A program made the translations under genes and the position numbers. DNA of 64,000 bases, from positions 40,275,781-40,339,780 of the forward strand of contig NC_053497.1 of the NCBI RefSeq assembly GCF_905171775.1, read 5' to 3'. Within the stretch, counting starts at the first letter, position 1. Each line of letters opens with the position of its first letter. This DNA comes from Rana temporaria (Eukaryota > Chordata > Amphibia > Anura > Ranidae). Under the pieces are notes generated by a model. It worked only from the letters and a program-made list of their open reading frames with translations, was not told where the DNA came from and did no database searches. Positions 1 to 12,060 of the stretch are shown piece by piece.

Positions 1-108
1 TAACCAATGGTTAAACAACCTATGGGGCACACACACGATCGGTTTTGATAGATGAAAACGGTCCATCCGACCATTCTCATTGGTTTAACCTTTCGTGTGT
101 ACGAGGCC
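1..108. mobile_element. Right end of a PIF/Harbinger-like MITE, cut by the window edge
   Basis: The stretch ends in CGTGTGTACGAGGCC followed by TTA, the same right terminus as about ten other copies in this window. The family has ends near TGCCNCGTACACACGATCGG and, in better copies, TAA or TTA target duplications. No coding content. Confidence 0.6.
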
Positions 109-370
109 TTAGACAAGTAAAATATGAGGTCTCTTGGGTTGCTATAAGACCTGAGCAAGCCGGGCAAAGTTTGGTTCACTGGGCATTTAATGAACATAGC
201 ACTGAACCCAATTCATGTGTCTAGGAGACAAATCTATTTTTTTTCCAGACCTTTTTCAAGATTAATTCACAAATTTCACTACTGCCACTAATTGACAGAT
301 CCCTGGTCAGCTTCTGTTCATAACCAAACTAGTCGAGAATCTTGGTCAAACATAGTCATTCCCTAAGGCC

Positions 371-727
371 CCTTTCAGACTGAGGTGCGGGCGGCGGCGG
401 CGGTAAAGCGCTGTTATTTTTAAAGTTTTTGCAGAGGTATTCGTCCGCTAGTAGGGCGCTTTTAACCCCTGCTAGTGGCCGAAAAAGGTTTAAGACCACC
501 ACTTTGCCGTCGGCACGGCCTTGCTGCCCATTCCTTTCAATGGGCAGGAGCGGTATACACTACTTTACTGCTCCAAAGATGCTGCTAGCAGAACTTTTTT
601 TAGTGTCCTGCCAGCGCACCGATCCAGTGTAAAAGCCCTCGGACTTTTACACTGGAGTGAAAGAAGCGTCTCTTTCAGGACGTTTTGCAGGCGTTATAGT
701 GCCTGAAAGGTGCCTCAATGTGAAAGG
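371..727. mobile_element. Short inverted-repeat element (MITE-like)
   Basis: The ends are imperfect inverted repeats: CCTTTCAGACTGAGGTGC on the left, and a right end whose complement begins CCTTTCACATTGAGGC. The interior is GC-rich with a GGC triplet run near 388-402. No convincing ORF; the 61- and 67-codon frames are chance. Superfamily not determined. Confidence 0.45.
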
Positions 728-2140
728 GATCTAAACAAAGTAGATAAAAGCACCTACACCATGATAAAGTCATTTATTTCAAAAATAAGCAATGTCCTCC
801 AATATAAATCTAACAACGATCACGTCATCTAGCAATGTTGATCCTCATCACTCATAATGATTTGCCGCCTGGCAATGTTTCCTCGCACCTAATGAAGTTT
901 CCATGTCTCTACAACAACCTACCACCAGGCGATGCTGCCCTGCTGTCACTCCAGTATAAATGGTAGATCTCTGCCATCTGATGAAGTCTCCACTCAACAA
1001 TGATCCGCTGCCTGACAATGTTGACTCACACTACCTGCACAAAATGACAAAAATGGGGGGGAAAAAAACAGCTGCTGTTTGTAAAAAGAACCAGCTGGGG
1101 ATCCTGGGTGACATCATTGGCCAAATATGTTCATGATCATATTTGGTAAATGATGGGTCATCGTGGCACTGCGGAAACATCGTCAGGTGGCAGGGCAACT
1201 TCATTGGGTGGTGAGTCATTGTGATTGATGATGATCTACATCACCGGATTAAGGTATTGACATAGGATTTAAGTTAAGTGACATTGTTTATTTTTTACTT
1301 CTAACTTTTTTTGGAGAATAAGTAACAAGAGGTAACACATACTCATTCACCTGGGGGGGTGTGTTTGGGGGGGCCAATTTTTTCTAAAGAATTTCGCTAA
1401 ATCCCCCCCTACAAACCTCAACATCTCTTTTAGAGGACAGGATGGGGGGGGGGGGCTCTTGTACCCTCAAAAACCTTCCCAATATTGAAGACAAGTGACC
1501 TGGTATCATTCAGAAGAGGGGTGAATATTCATTCCCTTTTCCAGCGACACCCCTTTAGTGGCCATGCAGGTTGCATGCCAGATTTAGGCTCTTTTATACA
1601 TTTTAAGTGGGGCTACACTCTGTTCATAACGGGACAATGCACAGAAAAAATTGGGAAAACATAGGCTTCCCCCTAATATTCAAATAAGACCCTTATTCAG
1701 GCATGTAGTCTGAGTAGCCAGAAAAAACAGGACATGTTCATCCGCTGACATCCGCGATCTCATAGGGATCAATGTATGTCCCTTTTTCATCCGCAAACGG
1801 ATGGATTATAAATGATAGATCTCTGGCTGATGTTTGTCTGCAAATATCAACCAAGGGTTCAGACAGGCGAACTAGCTAAATATGCTCAGTTTGTTAGTGA
1901 AACTGCAAACAGGTTGTTTGTCGAATTCATGTTCAGCCCAAACCCAAATCTGATCTCTAATTTCTATAGAACACTGAACTTTATACTTTGCTCTTTTTTA
2001 AGTGGTGAAAATAGAAGTATGGGAATCCCCCCAAAAAATTCTACTCACCTTATTGGCTGCATCGATCCCAGTTGCAGAACGAACTGCACTTCTGTTATCT
2101 ATAGGAGAAGAATTGCCAAAATAGCTTTTTCTTTCTCCTA
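728..2140. other. Non-coding stretch, no gene seen
   Basis: I see no exon, RNA gene or clear transposon here. There are imperfect repeats of a TGATGAAGTTTCC-like phrase at about 880-1250 and long G runs at about 1355-1456. The 109-codon ORF at 1812-2141 resembles nothing I recognise and lacks coding character. Confidence 0.4.
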
Positions 2141-2432
2141 GGCCCCGTACAGACGCTTTTGGCCGAGGAAACCGACGAGGAACTCGTCGAGCCAAATAGA
2201 GAACATGTTCTCTATTTCCTCGTTAGTCAACGGGGAAACTTGGCTCGCCGAGATCCTTGGCAGCTTCACAAGGAACTCGACGAGCAAAACGATGTGTTTT
2301 GCCCGTCGAGTATCTCGGACGTGTGTACAGGGCATCACACGATCGGAATTTCCGATGGGATAAAATCCAATGGAATTTTCCATCAGAATTCCGATGAAGC
2401 TGACTTCCATCAGTCTTGCATAAACATTGTCA

Positions 2433-3120
2433 GGGCCAGATTCAGATAGAGATACGACGGTGTATGTCCTGATACGCCGTTGTATCTCTGAGTTCCGTCG
2501 GTCGGATCTATGCGAACCTGATTCATAGAATCAGGTTCCGCATAGATCTCCCTAAGATCCGGATCCGGATCTTAGGCTGCAATTCCAGGCCGGCCGCTAG
2601 GTGGCGTTTCGTTTTTTTCACTCGACGAATATGCAAATGAGGATTTCCGCCGATTCAGAAATGAACTACCGCCCGGCGCTTTTTTTTTACGTCGTTTGCG
2701 TTCGGCTTTTTCCGGCGGATAGTTACCCCTGCTATATGCGGCGTATCCTATGTTAAGTATGGCCGTCGTTCCCAAGTCGAATTTTGAATTTTTTAAGTGG
2801 TTCGCGAATACGGATGGCCGTAATTTACGTTCACGTCGAAACCAATGACGTCCTAGCGTTGTCATTTGGAGCAATGCACGCTGGAAAATTTAGTGGACGG
2901 CGCATGCGCAGTTCGTTCGGCGCGGGGACTGATTTAAATTCTACACGCCCCCTAGCCGCGGAATTTGAATTCCCCGGGGGGATTTACGATCCGCCGGCGC
3001 AACTTTAGAGGCAAGTGCTTTCTGAATACAGCACTTGCCTCAAAAACTTGCGCCGGCGGAATCCTAAATCAGATAGGTTACGCGGATCTAAAGATTCGCT
3101 AACCTATCTGAATCTAGCCC
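2433..3120. mobile_element. GGGCCAGATTCA-family MITE, copy A
   Basis: The left end is GGGCCAGATTCAG and the right end CTGAATCTAGCCC. It interrupts a Harbinger-like MITE whose two halves resume on either side. It carries the family's internal landmarks GTATGGCCGTCGTTCCC and GCATGCGCAG. Target duplication is ambiguous (TCA or TGTCAG). Confidence 0.7.
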
Positions 3121-3349
3121 TGTCAGACTAAATTCCGACCGTCCAAAACGCGGTGACGTAAAACACTATGACGACTTGATTCTGAGCATGCGTGGGTTTT
3201 TTCTCCGTCGGAGTTGCACACAGAATTTCCTATCGTTTTTTTCCATCGAAAAAAAAATAAAACATGTTCTATTTCTAAACACTGATGGAAAAAAGTCTGA
3301 TTGGGCCCACACATGACCGTAATTTCCGATTAAAAAAGTCCATCGGTCT

Positions 3350-3480
3350 CGGTTCTTCCTTCTCTCCCCCCTACCTGTCTTTTCCTCCCTCTTCTCTCCT
3401 TTCTTCTCTCCTTCTTTTTTCTTCCTTCTCTCTCTCCTTCCTTACTTTTTCTCCTCTTCTCTTTCCTAATGATCAGATGT
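3350..3480. repeat. CT-rich low-complexity tract
   Basis: An irregular pyrimidine tract (TTCTCTCC, CTTCCTTC units) within the surrounding Harbinger-like element. ORFs over it on both strands are low-complexity artefacts. Confidence 0.8.
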
Positions 3481-3895
3481 TGTTCTACTGATTTATACTT
3501 CATCAGCCCTCCTTGTTTTTCCATATCACACATTGTTAGCCACCCGACATGGGAGGCGAATCTGTTGGACTTGTGTTGGGCTTATGCTGTACAGTGTCTC
3601 AGACAATATATATTGCTATGTGCATTCCTGTATTGTAGACATCTGGTGGTTATATGTATTGTATCAATCTGTTGAAAAGCAATGAATACATATTTACCCT
3701 TAAAAAAGTCCATCAAACTTTATACATCGAAAATTCCGATCGTGTGTACGCGGCATAAGGCAGGCCATAGATTCTGTGATTCCCCTATCAACACAGTCGA
3801 TGTTGATGGGTGAATGCCTCCCACGGGGCTAATTATTGCTAGAGACTATAGCTGCTGACAATAATCAATCACATGCTAGAAAGCCAACATGCTGG

Positions 3896-3933
3896 TTGTA
3901 CCCAAGTCAGTCGATAGATCGACTTGGGTACAA
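3896..3933. repeat. Short perfect palindrome
   Basis: TTGTACCCAAGTC is followed 12 bases later by its reverse complement GACTTGGGTACAA. Probably the centre of a small degraded MITE spanning about 3765-4000. No gene around it. Confidence 0.5.
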
Positions 3934-4013
3934 TCAGTCTATCCATAGATGGTTCAAATCTCGGCCAAACCGGCCAGGACTCGAATCATTTATAGCCAAA
4001 TTTGGGCTCTTTT

Positions 4014-4393
4014 CTCCATTGCTCCTTCTCCTTACCTTTTCATCTCCTCTCGTTCTCCTATAAGTCTTATCTTCTCTGCTCTTTTTTCGCTCACCTTTCC
4101 TGTTTCTACTCTCAATTACCTCTTCTCTCTCCACAATTTTTTCTTATATCTATTCTTTTCTCCTTTTCTTTTCTACAACACTCCTCTCCTTCTCCTCTTA
4201 TCTCCTCTACTTTCCTCTCCTGTTCTCACCTCTCCCCATCACTCTTTCACTTCTCTTCTCCCTTTCTCCCATGTGTTTTCCTCACTTCTCTACTTTACTT
4301 ACCGACCATCTTTTCTTTTTCTCCTTTCTACCTTCTCTCCCATGTTTCTCCTCTTCTCCGCTCTCCTCTCTTTTCTTCCCTTCTCTTCCTCGT
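4014..4393. repeat. CT-rich low-complexity tract, left part
   Basis: Nearly pure pyrimidine on the plus strand. It continues after MITE copy B at 5117-5450, so one tract was split by the insertion. The overlapping 161- and 159-codon ORFs here are compositional artefacts. Confidence 0.85.
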
Positions 4394-5116
4394 GGGCCAG
4401 ATTCACAGAAGAGATACGACGGCGTATCTCCTGATAGGCCGTCGTATCTCTGAGATACGATTGTCGTATCTATGCGGCTGATTCATAGAATCAGTTACGC
4501 ATAGATAGCCCTAAGATCCGACAGGTGTAATTGACTTACACCATCGGATCTTAGGATGCAATTCTAGGCCGGCCGCTAGGTGGCGATTCCATTGCGGTCG
4601 GCGTAGAATATGCAAATGACTAGTTACGGCGATTCACGAACGTACGCTTTACCCGTCGCTCTAACTTTACGTTGTTTCCGTCAAGATACGCCGCGTAAAA
4701 CTAAGGCTGCCCTCTAGGTGGACTAGCCAATGTTAAGTATGGCCGTCGTTCCCGCGTCGAAATTTGAAAAATCACGTTGTTTGCGTAAGTCGTCCGTGAA
4801 TGGGGCTGGACGCCATTTACGTTAACGTCAAAACCAATTACATCCTTGCGACGTCATTTAGCGCAATGCACGTCGGGTAATTTGACGTACGGAGCATGCG
4901 CAGCACGTTCGGCGCGGGAACGCGCGTAATTTAAATTGTGCCTGCCCCATTCGAATTTGGCGGGCTTGGGCCGAGCCGATTTATGTTACACCGCCGCAAG
5001 TTTACAGGTAAGTGCTTTGTGAACCAGGTACTTACGCTGTAAACTTGCGGCGGTGGAACGTAAATGGGATACGTTACACCGCCGCTGCGTAACGTAAATG
5101 TACCTGAATCTGGCCC
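4394..5116. mobile_element. GGGCCAGATTCA-family MITE, copy B
   Basis: The ends are GGGCCAGATTCAC and TGAATCTGGCCC, inside a CT-rich tract. Flanking triplets CGT and CAT could be a once-mutated 3-bp duplication. The interior has the family landmarks AGGCCGGCCGCTAGGTGGCG, TATGGCCGTCGTTCCC and GAGCATGCGCAG. Confidence 0.75.
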
Positions 5117-5450
5117 CATGTCTCTTTTTTTCCGCTACTCCATTTGCTCTCTCCTTTCCTCTTCTTGTCCTTTTCTTTCCACTCCTTTCTGCTCTCTTCT
5201 CCCTTTATTGTCTCCTCTCTTTATCTTCCTCATTCCTCCTCTCCCCTTTTCTCCTTTCTCTCCTGTCCTTTTATCTTATTGCCACTATTTCTCCTCTTGT
5301 GTCCTTTCTTGCTCCTCTCTTTCTTTGCCCTTTTGGCATTCTCTTTTCCATTTCTTCCTCAAATTCTGTATCATCTAAGATGTATCTTTCTGTCCCTCTG
5401 TCTGTTTCTCTCTCCGTCTTGATTTATCTATCCTTTTATTTTTTCTGGTT
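5117..5450. repeat. CT-rich low-complexity tract, right part
   Basis: Continuation of the pyrimidine tract at 4014-4393 after MITE copy B. ORFs of 92-119 codons here are Leu/Ser/Phe-rich low-complexity frames, not proteins. Confidence 0.85.
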
Positions 5451-5929
5451 GCTATAAATCAGCTTTGTGAGGCTGCATTGCTTCATCTGTTATTCCTGTC
5501 TCCCTGGATACATGTGAAGCAGCTCGTGCTGGATTCTGCTTGATAATTCCATTCAGATGTGGGTTGACGTGCTGGGGGTCCCATCGTGTGTCACACACTT
5601 CCCTTTGAAATCATATTCTCCATGATCAAACAATGTCTGAGACCCCTAACAAGCACAGGTGTGTCCCTTTTATGTGGCTGTATATCCATGTGGGGATGAG
5701 GGGCAGCTGGGGAACATGCCTACCAGAAGGAGAACAGCTGCCAATGGGTAAAGAGGGACTCTGCAGAATAATATGATAGGAAGGAGTTTGTTTATATACT
5801 CCTGGGACATTGGTTAGGTATAATATGGATGGTTATGTGAACAAGGTGTAGCAAGATAGTTGTGAAATAATCAAAGTAGATGTAAATCCCAGAGGGGTGA
5901 CATTTAGCTTACTAAAGCATTGTGTATCA
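5451..5929. other. Non-coding stretch, no gene seen
   Basis: Apparently single-copy within the window. No ORF of note, no inverted-repeat ends and no recognised repeat. Confidence 0.4.
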
Positions 5930-7092
5930 TAAACTTTTAAAAGTGCTAATTTTAAAGCCTACTATGCAAGTTATTGTCGTAAAACGTCTTTGAGAACCCA
6001 GGTCTTGCCCCAGGGAACATGTATCAATGGAAAAAAAGTTTTAAAAACTGTTGTTTTTTCTGGAGTAGTGATTTTAATAATGCTTAAATAATTTAAAAAA
6101 ATTAAAAATTCCTTTAAATATTGTACCTGCTGGGTGTCTATAGTATGCCTGTGAAGTGGCACGTGTTTAGAACTGTCCCTGCACAAAATTAGATTACTAT
6201 GAGGAAAAAGTAATTTAAACTGCTTGTGGCTTTAATGTAATGTCTGGTCCCTGCAATATGGATGAAAATCATTGAGAAAAATAGCACAGACACAGACAGT
6301 ACACACACCACGTAGCTTTAGGTGCACACTGCAGAGGACACGGGCAGTACACACTACGTAGCTTTAGGTGCAAACTGCAGAGGACACGGGCAGTACACAC
6401 CACGTTGCTTTAGGTGCAAACTGCAGAGGACACGGGCAGTACACACCAAGTAGCTTTAGGTGCAAACTACAGAGGATAAAGGCAGTACACACACCACGTA
6501 GCTTTATGGTGCACACTGCAGAGGACACAGGCAATACACCACGTGAGAATACTGCAGCTAGCACAATCACCTGCCTGCCAGTAAATTAGGAAGAGCTGAT
6601 CTAGCTAAACTATACAGCGTATAAATATATATACAACACCTGGGATGCATATATATCCTCTACACACTGTAACTTTAACTGACTAGCCTGCCTGCCTGCC
6701 TGCTCTATCTACCTACTAAAAATTACACTCTCTCTGTCTTCTCTCTCTTAACCACCGCAACACACTACACATGGCCGACCTGCAGGCGGCCTTTTATAGT
6801 GTGGGGCGTGTACTAAACCCCCTAAGCCATAATTGGCCAAAGCCACCCTGGCTTTGGCCAATTATGGCTCTCCATTTATTGCAAGCTGTGATTGGCCAAG
6901 CATGCGGGTCATAGTGCATGCTTGGCCAATCATCAGCCAGCAATGCACTGCGATGCCGCAGTGAATTATGGGCTGTGAAACGTAACTCGAATTTGGCACG
7001 AACGGCCCAAAACGTTCGTAATTCGACGAACGATCGAACATACGATGTTCGGGTCGAACATGAGTTCGACTCGAATACGAAGCTCATCCCTA
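5930..7092. mobile_element. GTTCG-ended interspersed element, copy 1
   Basis: It shares blocks with the element at 16863-18332, including GGGTGTCTATAGTATGCCTG and the CCCCAGGG(A/G)ACATGTATCAATG block (inverted in the other copy). It ends in a run rich in TTCG/CGAA (GGGTCGAACATGAGTTCGAC) before TCATCCCTA. Non-coding; an internal tandem array lies at 6288-6545. Confidence 0.5.
6288..6545 (+). repeat. Tandem repeat, about 47-50 bp unit, about 5 copies
   Basis: Each unit contains CAGTACACACCACGTAGCTT then TAGGTGCAAACTGCAGAGG. Spacing of the GCAGAGGACACGGG phrase is close to 47-50 bp. It lies inside the GTTCG-ended element and explains the 68- and 73-codon ORFs across it. Confidence 0.8.
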
Positions 7093-7154
7093 CTAATGGG
7101 GCCTGGGCCCAGTACAACAGGACCTGTTGTACTGCCTTATCAGTGGGCCTGGGT

Positions 7155-7262
7155 AAGTTATATTATTATTATTATACAGGATTTATATAGGGCCAACAGT
7201 TTGCACAGTGCTTTACAACATAAGGGCAGGCAGTAAAGTTACAATACAAATATTACAATATT
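7155..7262. mobile_element. LINE 3'-tail fragment
   Basis: An ATT microsatellite (TATTATTATTATTATAC) is followed by GGATTTATATAGGGCCAACAG and TTTGCACAGTGCTTTACAA. This recalls the 3' tail of the L2/CR1-like element at 30310-30365, which has AAAGCGCTGCGCAAACTG, a TTTGCACTATATA phrase and AATAATAAT. Here it is in the opposite orientation. Confidence 0.5.
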
Positions 7263-7317
7263 TTGTAGAACAGTAAATAAAGAGTAATGGATCAGTAGAC
7301 AGGGTACTTTGCATTGA

Positions 7318-7880
7318 TTTACCACTTGCCGACCACCCGCTGTCTGGCAGCGGCAGTATGGCACTCCTGCGCAAATCGCTGTAGCTGTACGATGGGCATT
7401 TTAAGGAGTATAGGTGACTCGCTGCGTGACGTAGGAGCCGATGCGCGTGGCGGTGGCCTGAGATGGACAGACTGCAGATCTGTCAATGTAAACAGACAAA
7501 ACTCCGTTCTGTCAGGGGAGTAGAGACAGATCATCTGTTCCTAGTACTTAGGAGCAGCGATCGGTCTCCTCCCCCAGTCGGTCCCATCCGCCCACAGTTA
7601 GAAACACACTGAAGGAACAGACTTAACCCCTTGATTTTTAGCTCTGATCACTGTATAAATGTCAATAGTCTCAAAATAGTGTCAAAAGTGTCCAATCTGT
7701 CCGCCGCAATGTACATCATTTGGTTTGGGTACAGCTTCACGTGCAATTGTCAGTTAAGGCGTATGGCAAAAAATGGCCTGGTCAGGAAGTGGGTAAATCC
7801 TTCCGGGGCTGAAGGGGTCAACAGAATAACAAGGAAGCCCTGGGTTAGGTTCAGGGCAAGTCAGTGGAGCAAAAATCAAA
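7318..7880. mobile_element. ACCACTTG-family repeat, partial
   Basis: It begins TTACCACTTGCCGACC, like the other TTAACCACTTG elements in the window (10809, 15545, 53069, 59384). The interior is GC-rich with no coding potential. Its right boundary is not clear. Confidence 0.4.
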
Positions 7881-8074
7881 CTTAGCCAAGTACATACCTA
7901 ATCCAACTGCCGAAGATCTGTCCATAGATCTGCAAGCTAGTACTAACCAACCATGCATGTCTATGGGATACCAAAGCCAACTACTAGCTGGGTAAATCCA
8001 ATGCATCCTATCAGTTTTAAACTTGTCCATAGGGTAAGCTATGCAACCCTTTGTCTATAGGTTCCAATACATAC

Positions 8075-8530
8075 CTCCCAACGTTTTGAGATGGGAATGT
8101 GGGACACCTATCAGCAAAAGTATGCAGGCATAGGACACACCCCTTAAAGGAGAATTGTACAAAAAACAAGATTGGTTAAACCCACAAGTGCTTTTTTACC
8201 ATTACTATTCCTTTATATTGGCTCTTGGAATTTAGAAATTGGATGAAAGGTTTAGCATTGGAAAACACTTTTTGATAAATAAAAAGTGCATTTTAGATAC
8301 AACTATATAGATCAGACCAAAATGAGGGACAAATGAGGAGGAATGAGGGACAGAGGGACATTGCTCCAAATCAGGGACAGTCCCTTTAAATCAGGGACAG
8401 TTGGGAGCCATGCCAATAGTCAGGGACAGTCCCTTTAATCAGGGACAGTCCCTTTAAATCAGGGACAGTTGGGAGCCATGCCAATAGTAAAGGGTCTCCT
8501 GATCTAGCTCAAAATGTGAGTTTTCTGACT
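8075..8530. repeat. Interspersed repeat with a local tandem duplication
   Basis: It begins at ATACCTCCCAACGTTTTGAG. A block built on TCAGGGACAGTCCCTTTAA and GGGAGCCATGCCAATAGT is duplicated in tandem at about 8370-8490. Repeated CAGGGACAGT phrases resemble the GGGGACAGTG blocks at 22630 and 52680. Non-coding. Confidence 0.5.
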
Positions 8531-8954
8531 GTGGGTACCTTAAAGGGTCACTAAAGGAATTATTTTTTTAGCTAAATCGCTTCCTTTACCTTACTGCAGT
8601 CCTGGTTTCATGTCCTCATTGTTCATTTTTGCTCTGATGTTGCTGTAATTGTTCTCTGTTCTGGACACTTCCTGGTTGTCTGTTTCCTGAGGACCACAGT
8701 ACTGGGAGATTCTAGTTTCATTTTCCAAACCATCACTGCTCTATGGCTCTGTACATGCACACAAGCAGGATAACATGCAAAAACGAAACTAAATGCAAAA
8801 ACGAAAGTAGATGCAAAAACGAAACTACAGGTACATTATATGATTGATTTTTATCTATTTTTAATCAATTTTAAAAGGAATCAGTTAACTATTATGTCTA
8901 TATACCCTGTAAACAGTCATTTAAGCAAAACAAATGTTTTCCTTTACAACTCCT
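8531..8954. other. Non-coding stretch, no gene seen
   Basis: It contains AAAGGGTCACTAAAGGAATT and three GATGCAAAAACGAAAC-like tandem phrases at about 8777-8825. No gene recognised. Confidence 0.35.
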
Positions 8955-8973
8955 TTAAGACAGTGGTCATGAA

Positions 8974-9605
8974 TAGACATGTGCATACTGGAATATTTTG
9001 TTTTGTTTTTTCGTTTTCATTTGGAAAATACATTTATCTAGTTACTCCCGAAAATCGTTTTGATTTATTTCGTTTTTCGTTGGGGAATAGCTTTCGTCCG
9101 AAAATCCAATAATACTTGGTTTCTGTCGAATGGTCAAAAGAATATTCGACGGAACGTCGAAACTTTACGTCGAATTGTACATTTCCGTTCGAATATTCCG
9201 CCTACAAGAATTCTAATGTTGTATGACTAGTAATAATGTCGAATCTATTCTCTATAATGTCGAATCTATTCTCTATAATGTCGAATCTATTTCCTCATAA
9301 ATCGAAATCTATTCTCTGTAATGTCGAATCTATTATTTCTATAGTGTCGAATCTTTTCTCTATGATGTCGAATCTTTTCTCTATGATGTCGAATCTTTTC
9401 TCTATGATGTCAAATCTTTTCTCTATAATTTCGAATCTCTCTATATCGAATTTTTACCGCAACGAAAACGAAAATAAAGCATTTTTTATGTCGGATCTTT
9501 CGGTTTTCGTTTCTTGCGCTTTCGTTATCGTTTGTTAAAACGATAACGAAAAAACAAGATTTTCGGACGAAAATGCATTCTAACAAAAACGAATGCACAT
9601 GTCTA
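8974..9605. mobile_element. hAT-like MITE with 8-bp target duplication
   Basis: The termini TAGACATGTGCAT and ATGCACATGTCTA are perfect inverted repeats. The element is flanked on both sides by GTCATGAA (8966-8973 and 9606-9613). An 8-bp duplication is typical of hAT transposons. There is no transposase: the interior holds TTCG/CGAA-rich sequence and a 21-bp tandem array. Confidence 0.75.
9236..9440 (+). repeat. 21-bp tandem array inside the hAT-like MITE
   Basis: About ten diverged copies of AATGTCGAATCTATTCTCTAT. The unit is a multiple of three, so a 100-codon ORF runs through it with a repeated MSNLFSI motif. This is a repeat artefact. Confidence 0.85.
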
Positions 9606-9790
9606 GTCATGAACCCCGTCCTCAGGGCCCACTATCAGGCCAGGTTTTATGTATTACCTTGGAAAGATGCAGACTAGAATACTGCAATCACTGAGCAGAA
9701 AATGATATCACTTGTGATGTATTTCAGTTATCTTGCAATCCTGGCCTGTTAGTGGGTCCTGAGGACGGGGTTGATGACCACTGCCTTAAG

Positions 9791-10808
9791 ACACAGTAGC
9801 TGATGCACAGTAGCAGGGTGAGTTGTCAGTAGTTCCTCAGACAGAGGGTAGTGAGTGATGACTACTCATAAAGGCCAAGCTGAATAATATCTGATGATGG
9901 AACACTTGAGCTACATATTGATAGAGTACCAGAGTGAAAGTGAACCTGGGAGTTCCTGGGGTGGTCAGTGACTCAGTGATATTTTTGGAAGCGGTGACTG
10001 TGTGATTGCACAGGATGGTACATCAGCTCCCTACGTAGGCGTCCAGAATAGCCTTGATCCTCAGGAGAGTGGGCAATCCTGCTTTCTCCTAGTGGTACAG
10101 ACTAGACCTTTGTTTAAGAAAAGTGGCTGATAAGACCCTCCTGGCCGTGTTTGAGTTATTCCAAACTCATAGTTTTCTCAGATTTTTTTTTATACCTCCC
10201 AAAAAATGAACCATATGCCGGCCATTAATCATCGTATGACAAATAAGTAACCCAAGGGCTCTATACAAGAACATGACATGTTTATTTAACTGTCATCTCT
10301 ACAAAGTGCTGTTGCTATCTAAGGAGGGGGGTTGGCGGTGATCATAGGAGGTGTGCGCCTCATATTTCCCTACATCCCCCTGTCACATCGCCCCTTCCTG
10401 TAATTATAGCTTGTGCTCCACCTGATAGAAAACAGATGTGAGAGGAAAACTTCTCTGTATCATGGAAAGTGCAGAGTCATGAATGATGGCATTTTACTGT
10501 GCCCACCCCCACCCCATAAACTACTACACCGTGACAGCACAGCCAGAGCACAGGCATTGCAACACCGTCACATGCATATGTGCCCACAGGGACAGGGTCA
10601 AATGACTTGAACCTAAACTGTTAATGTGCCCCCTGCCTGACTACAACTATCTACTACTGGCAGCAACATCCTGTATTTTGGGAAAATCCTGTTCTCCCGT
10701 TCCCGTCTCCTAAACATGCAATCCCTAGATAATGAACAGGATCAGCTGTGAAGTTTGCTCAGGAATCCTCTACAGAACTCCCTTATTTTCAAGAACAATT
10801 TTATTATC
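9791..10808. other. Non-coding stretch, no gene seen
   Basis: No inverted-repeat ends, recognised repeat or convincing ORF. Possibly single-copy intergenic DNA. Confidence 0.35.
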
Positions 10809-11702
10809 ATTAACCACTTGCTTACTGGGCACATAAACCCCCTTCGTGCCCAGGCGAAATTTCAGCTTCCGGCACTGCTTCGCTTTAACTGACATTTGCG
10901 CGGTCGTGCGACGTGGCTCCCAAACAAAATTGACGTCCTTTTTTCCCCACAAATAGAGCTTTATTTTGGTGGTATTTGATGACCTCTGTGGTTTTTATTT
11001 TTTGCGCTATAAACAAAAAAAGAGCGACAATTTAAAAAAAATATATATATTTTTTACTTGTTGCTATAATAAATATCCCATTTTTTTTTTTTAAAAAAAA
11101 ATTTTTTTTTCTCAATTAAGGCCGATATGTATTTTTCGACGTATTTTTGTAGAAAAAAAAATCACAATAAGTGCAAAAGTTATAGTGCCTACAAAATAGG
11201 GGACAGAATTATGATTTTTTTTTATTATTTTTTTTTTTACTAGTAATGGCGGCGATCTGCGATTTTTATTGGGACTGCGATATTGCGACGGATGTATCGG
11301 ACACTTTTGACACAAATTTGGGACCATTCACATTTATACAGCGATCAGTGCTATAAAAATGCACTAATTACTGTATAAATGTGACTGGCAGTGAAGGGGT
11401 TAACACTAGGGGGTGAGGAAGGGGTTAAATATGTATCCTGGGTGTGTTCTAACTGTGTGGGGGGAAGAGATCCACGTCCCTGCTGTGTTCCCGACGATCG
11501 CGTGTACCCGGCGGACATCGCGGCCGCCAGGTACATTCATCGGCTTCCCAGCGATGCGCCTGGGACAGTGTTTACCCGCTGCGCGCCCCCCAGAGGCGTG
11601 CGCGGGTAATGCACTTCAAATGACGTCCAAAGACGTCCAGTTGGCACCTGAGAGCAGCGCTGTTGACGTCTTTTGTCAATAGCGCGGGTCTCAAGTGGTT
11701 AA
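10809..11702. mobile_element. TTAACCACTTG-family element, full-length-looking copy
   Basis: It begins TTAACCACTTGCTTACTGGG and ends CTCAAGTGGTTAA, so the ends are short inverted repeats. Internal landmarks AAAATTGACGTCC, GGCCGATATGTATT, ACTAGTAATGGCGGCGATC and CAGCGATCAGTGCTATAAAA recur in the copy at 15545-16513. No ORF of note. Confidence 0.65.
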
Positions 11703-12060
11703 TAATAAAAGCTGAACCCAAATAGAGACATAACAAAAACACTTCAATACAGTTATGCAAATAGACCATATAAATGTATTTTATTTTACACTGCAAGCTA
11801 GTGGAAGTATCTAGGTGAGACAATAGTTTAGTCTTTTGTAACCCATTGTACTGTACAGTAAAACCTTGGATTGCAAGCATGTTTCGTTCCAGAAGCATGC
11901 TTGTAATCCAAAGCACTTGTATATCAAAGCAAATTTCTCCATAAGAAATAATGGAAACTCAAATGATTCGTTCCACAACAATTTTTTCATAAGTCCTTCA
12001 TTCTATAGTACATATAAAAACATTATAGCAATGTGATAGGTTGTGTAACCATAACATATC
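11703..12060. other. Non-coding stretch leading into a minisatellite
   Basis: It contains an internal inverted pair (TTGGATTGCAAGCATG and CATGCTTGTAATCCAA at about 11866-11911), suggesting a small decayed palindromic element. No gene. Confidence 0.4.

Larger units (their letters stand above)
2141..3755. mobile_element. Nested PIF/Harbinger-like MITEs carrying a second MITE and a CT tract
   Basis: A small copy (2141 to about 2331) abuts a larger one that begins CACACGATCGGAATTTCCG and ends CCGATCGTGTGTACGCGGCA before TAA. The larger copy is split by a GGGCCAGATTCA element (2433-3120) and contains a CT-rich tract. Its interior phrase GGTGACGTAAAACACTATGA recurs in copies near 18960, 34570, 48610 and (reversed) 50640. 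Confidence 0.6.
8955..9790. mobile_element. Outer inverted-repeat element, interrupted by a hAT-like MITE
   Basis: The arms TTAAGACAGTGGTCATGAA...CCCCGTCCTCAGGG (left, split) and TCCTGAGGACGGGG...GACCACTGCCTTAA (right) are near-perfect inverted repeats of about 50 bp once the insertion at 8974-9605 is removed. Non-coding. Confidence 0.65.

Noticed and set aside
3949..4481. 159- and 161-codon ORFs rich in Ser, Leu and Phe
   Set aside because: CT-rich low-complexity DNA.
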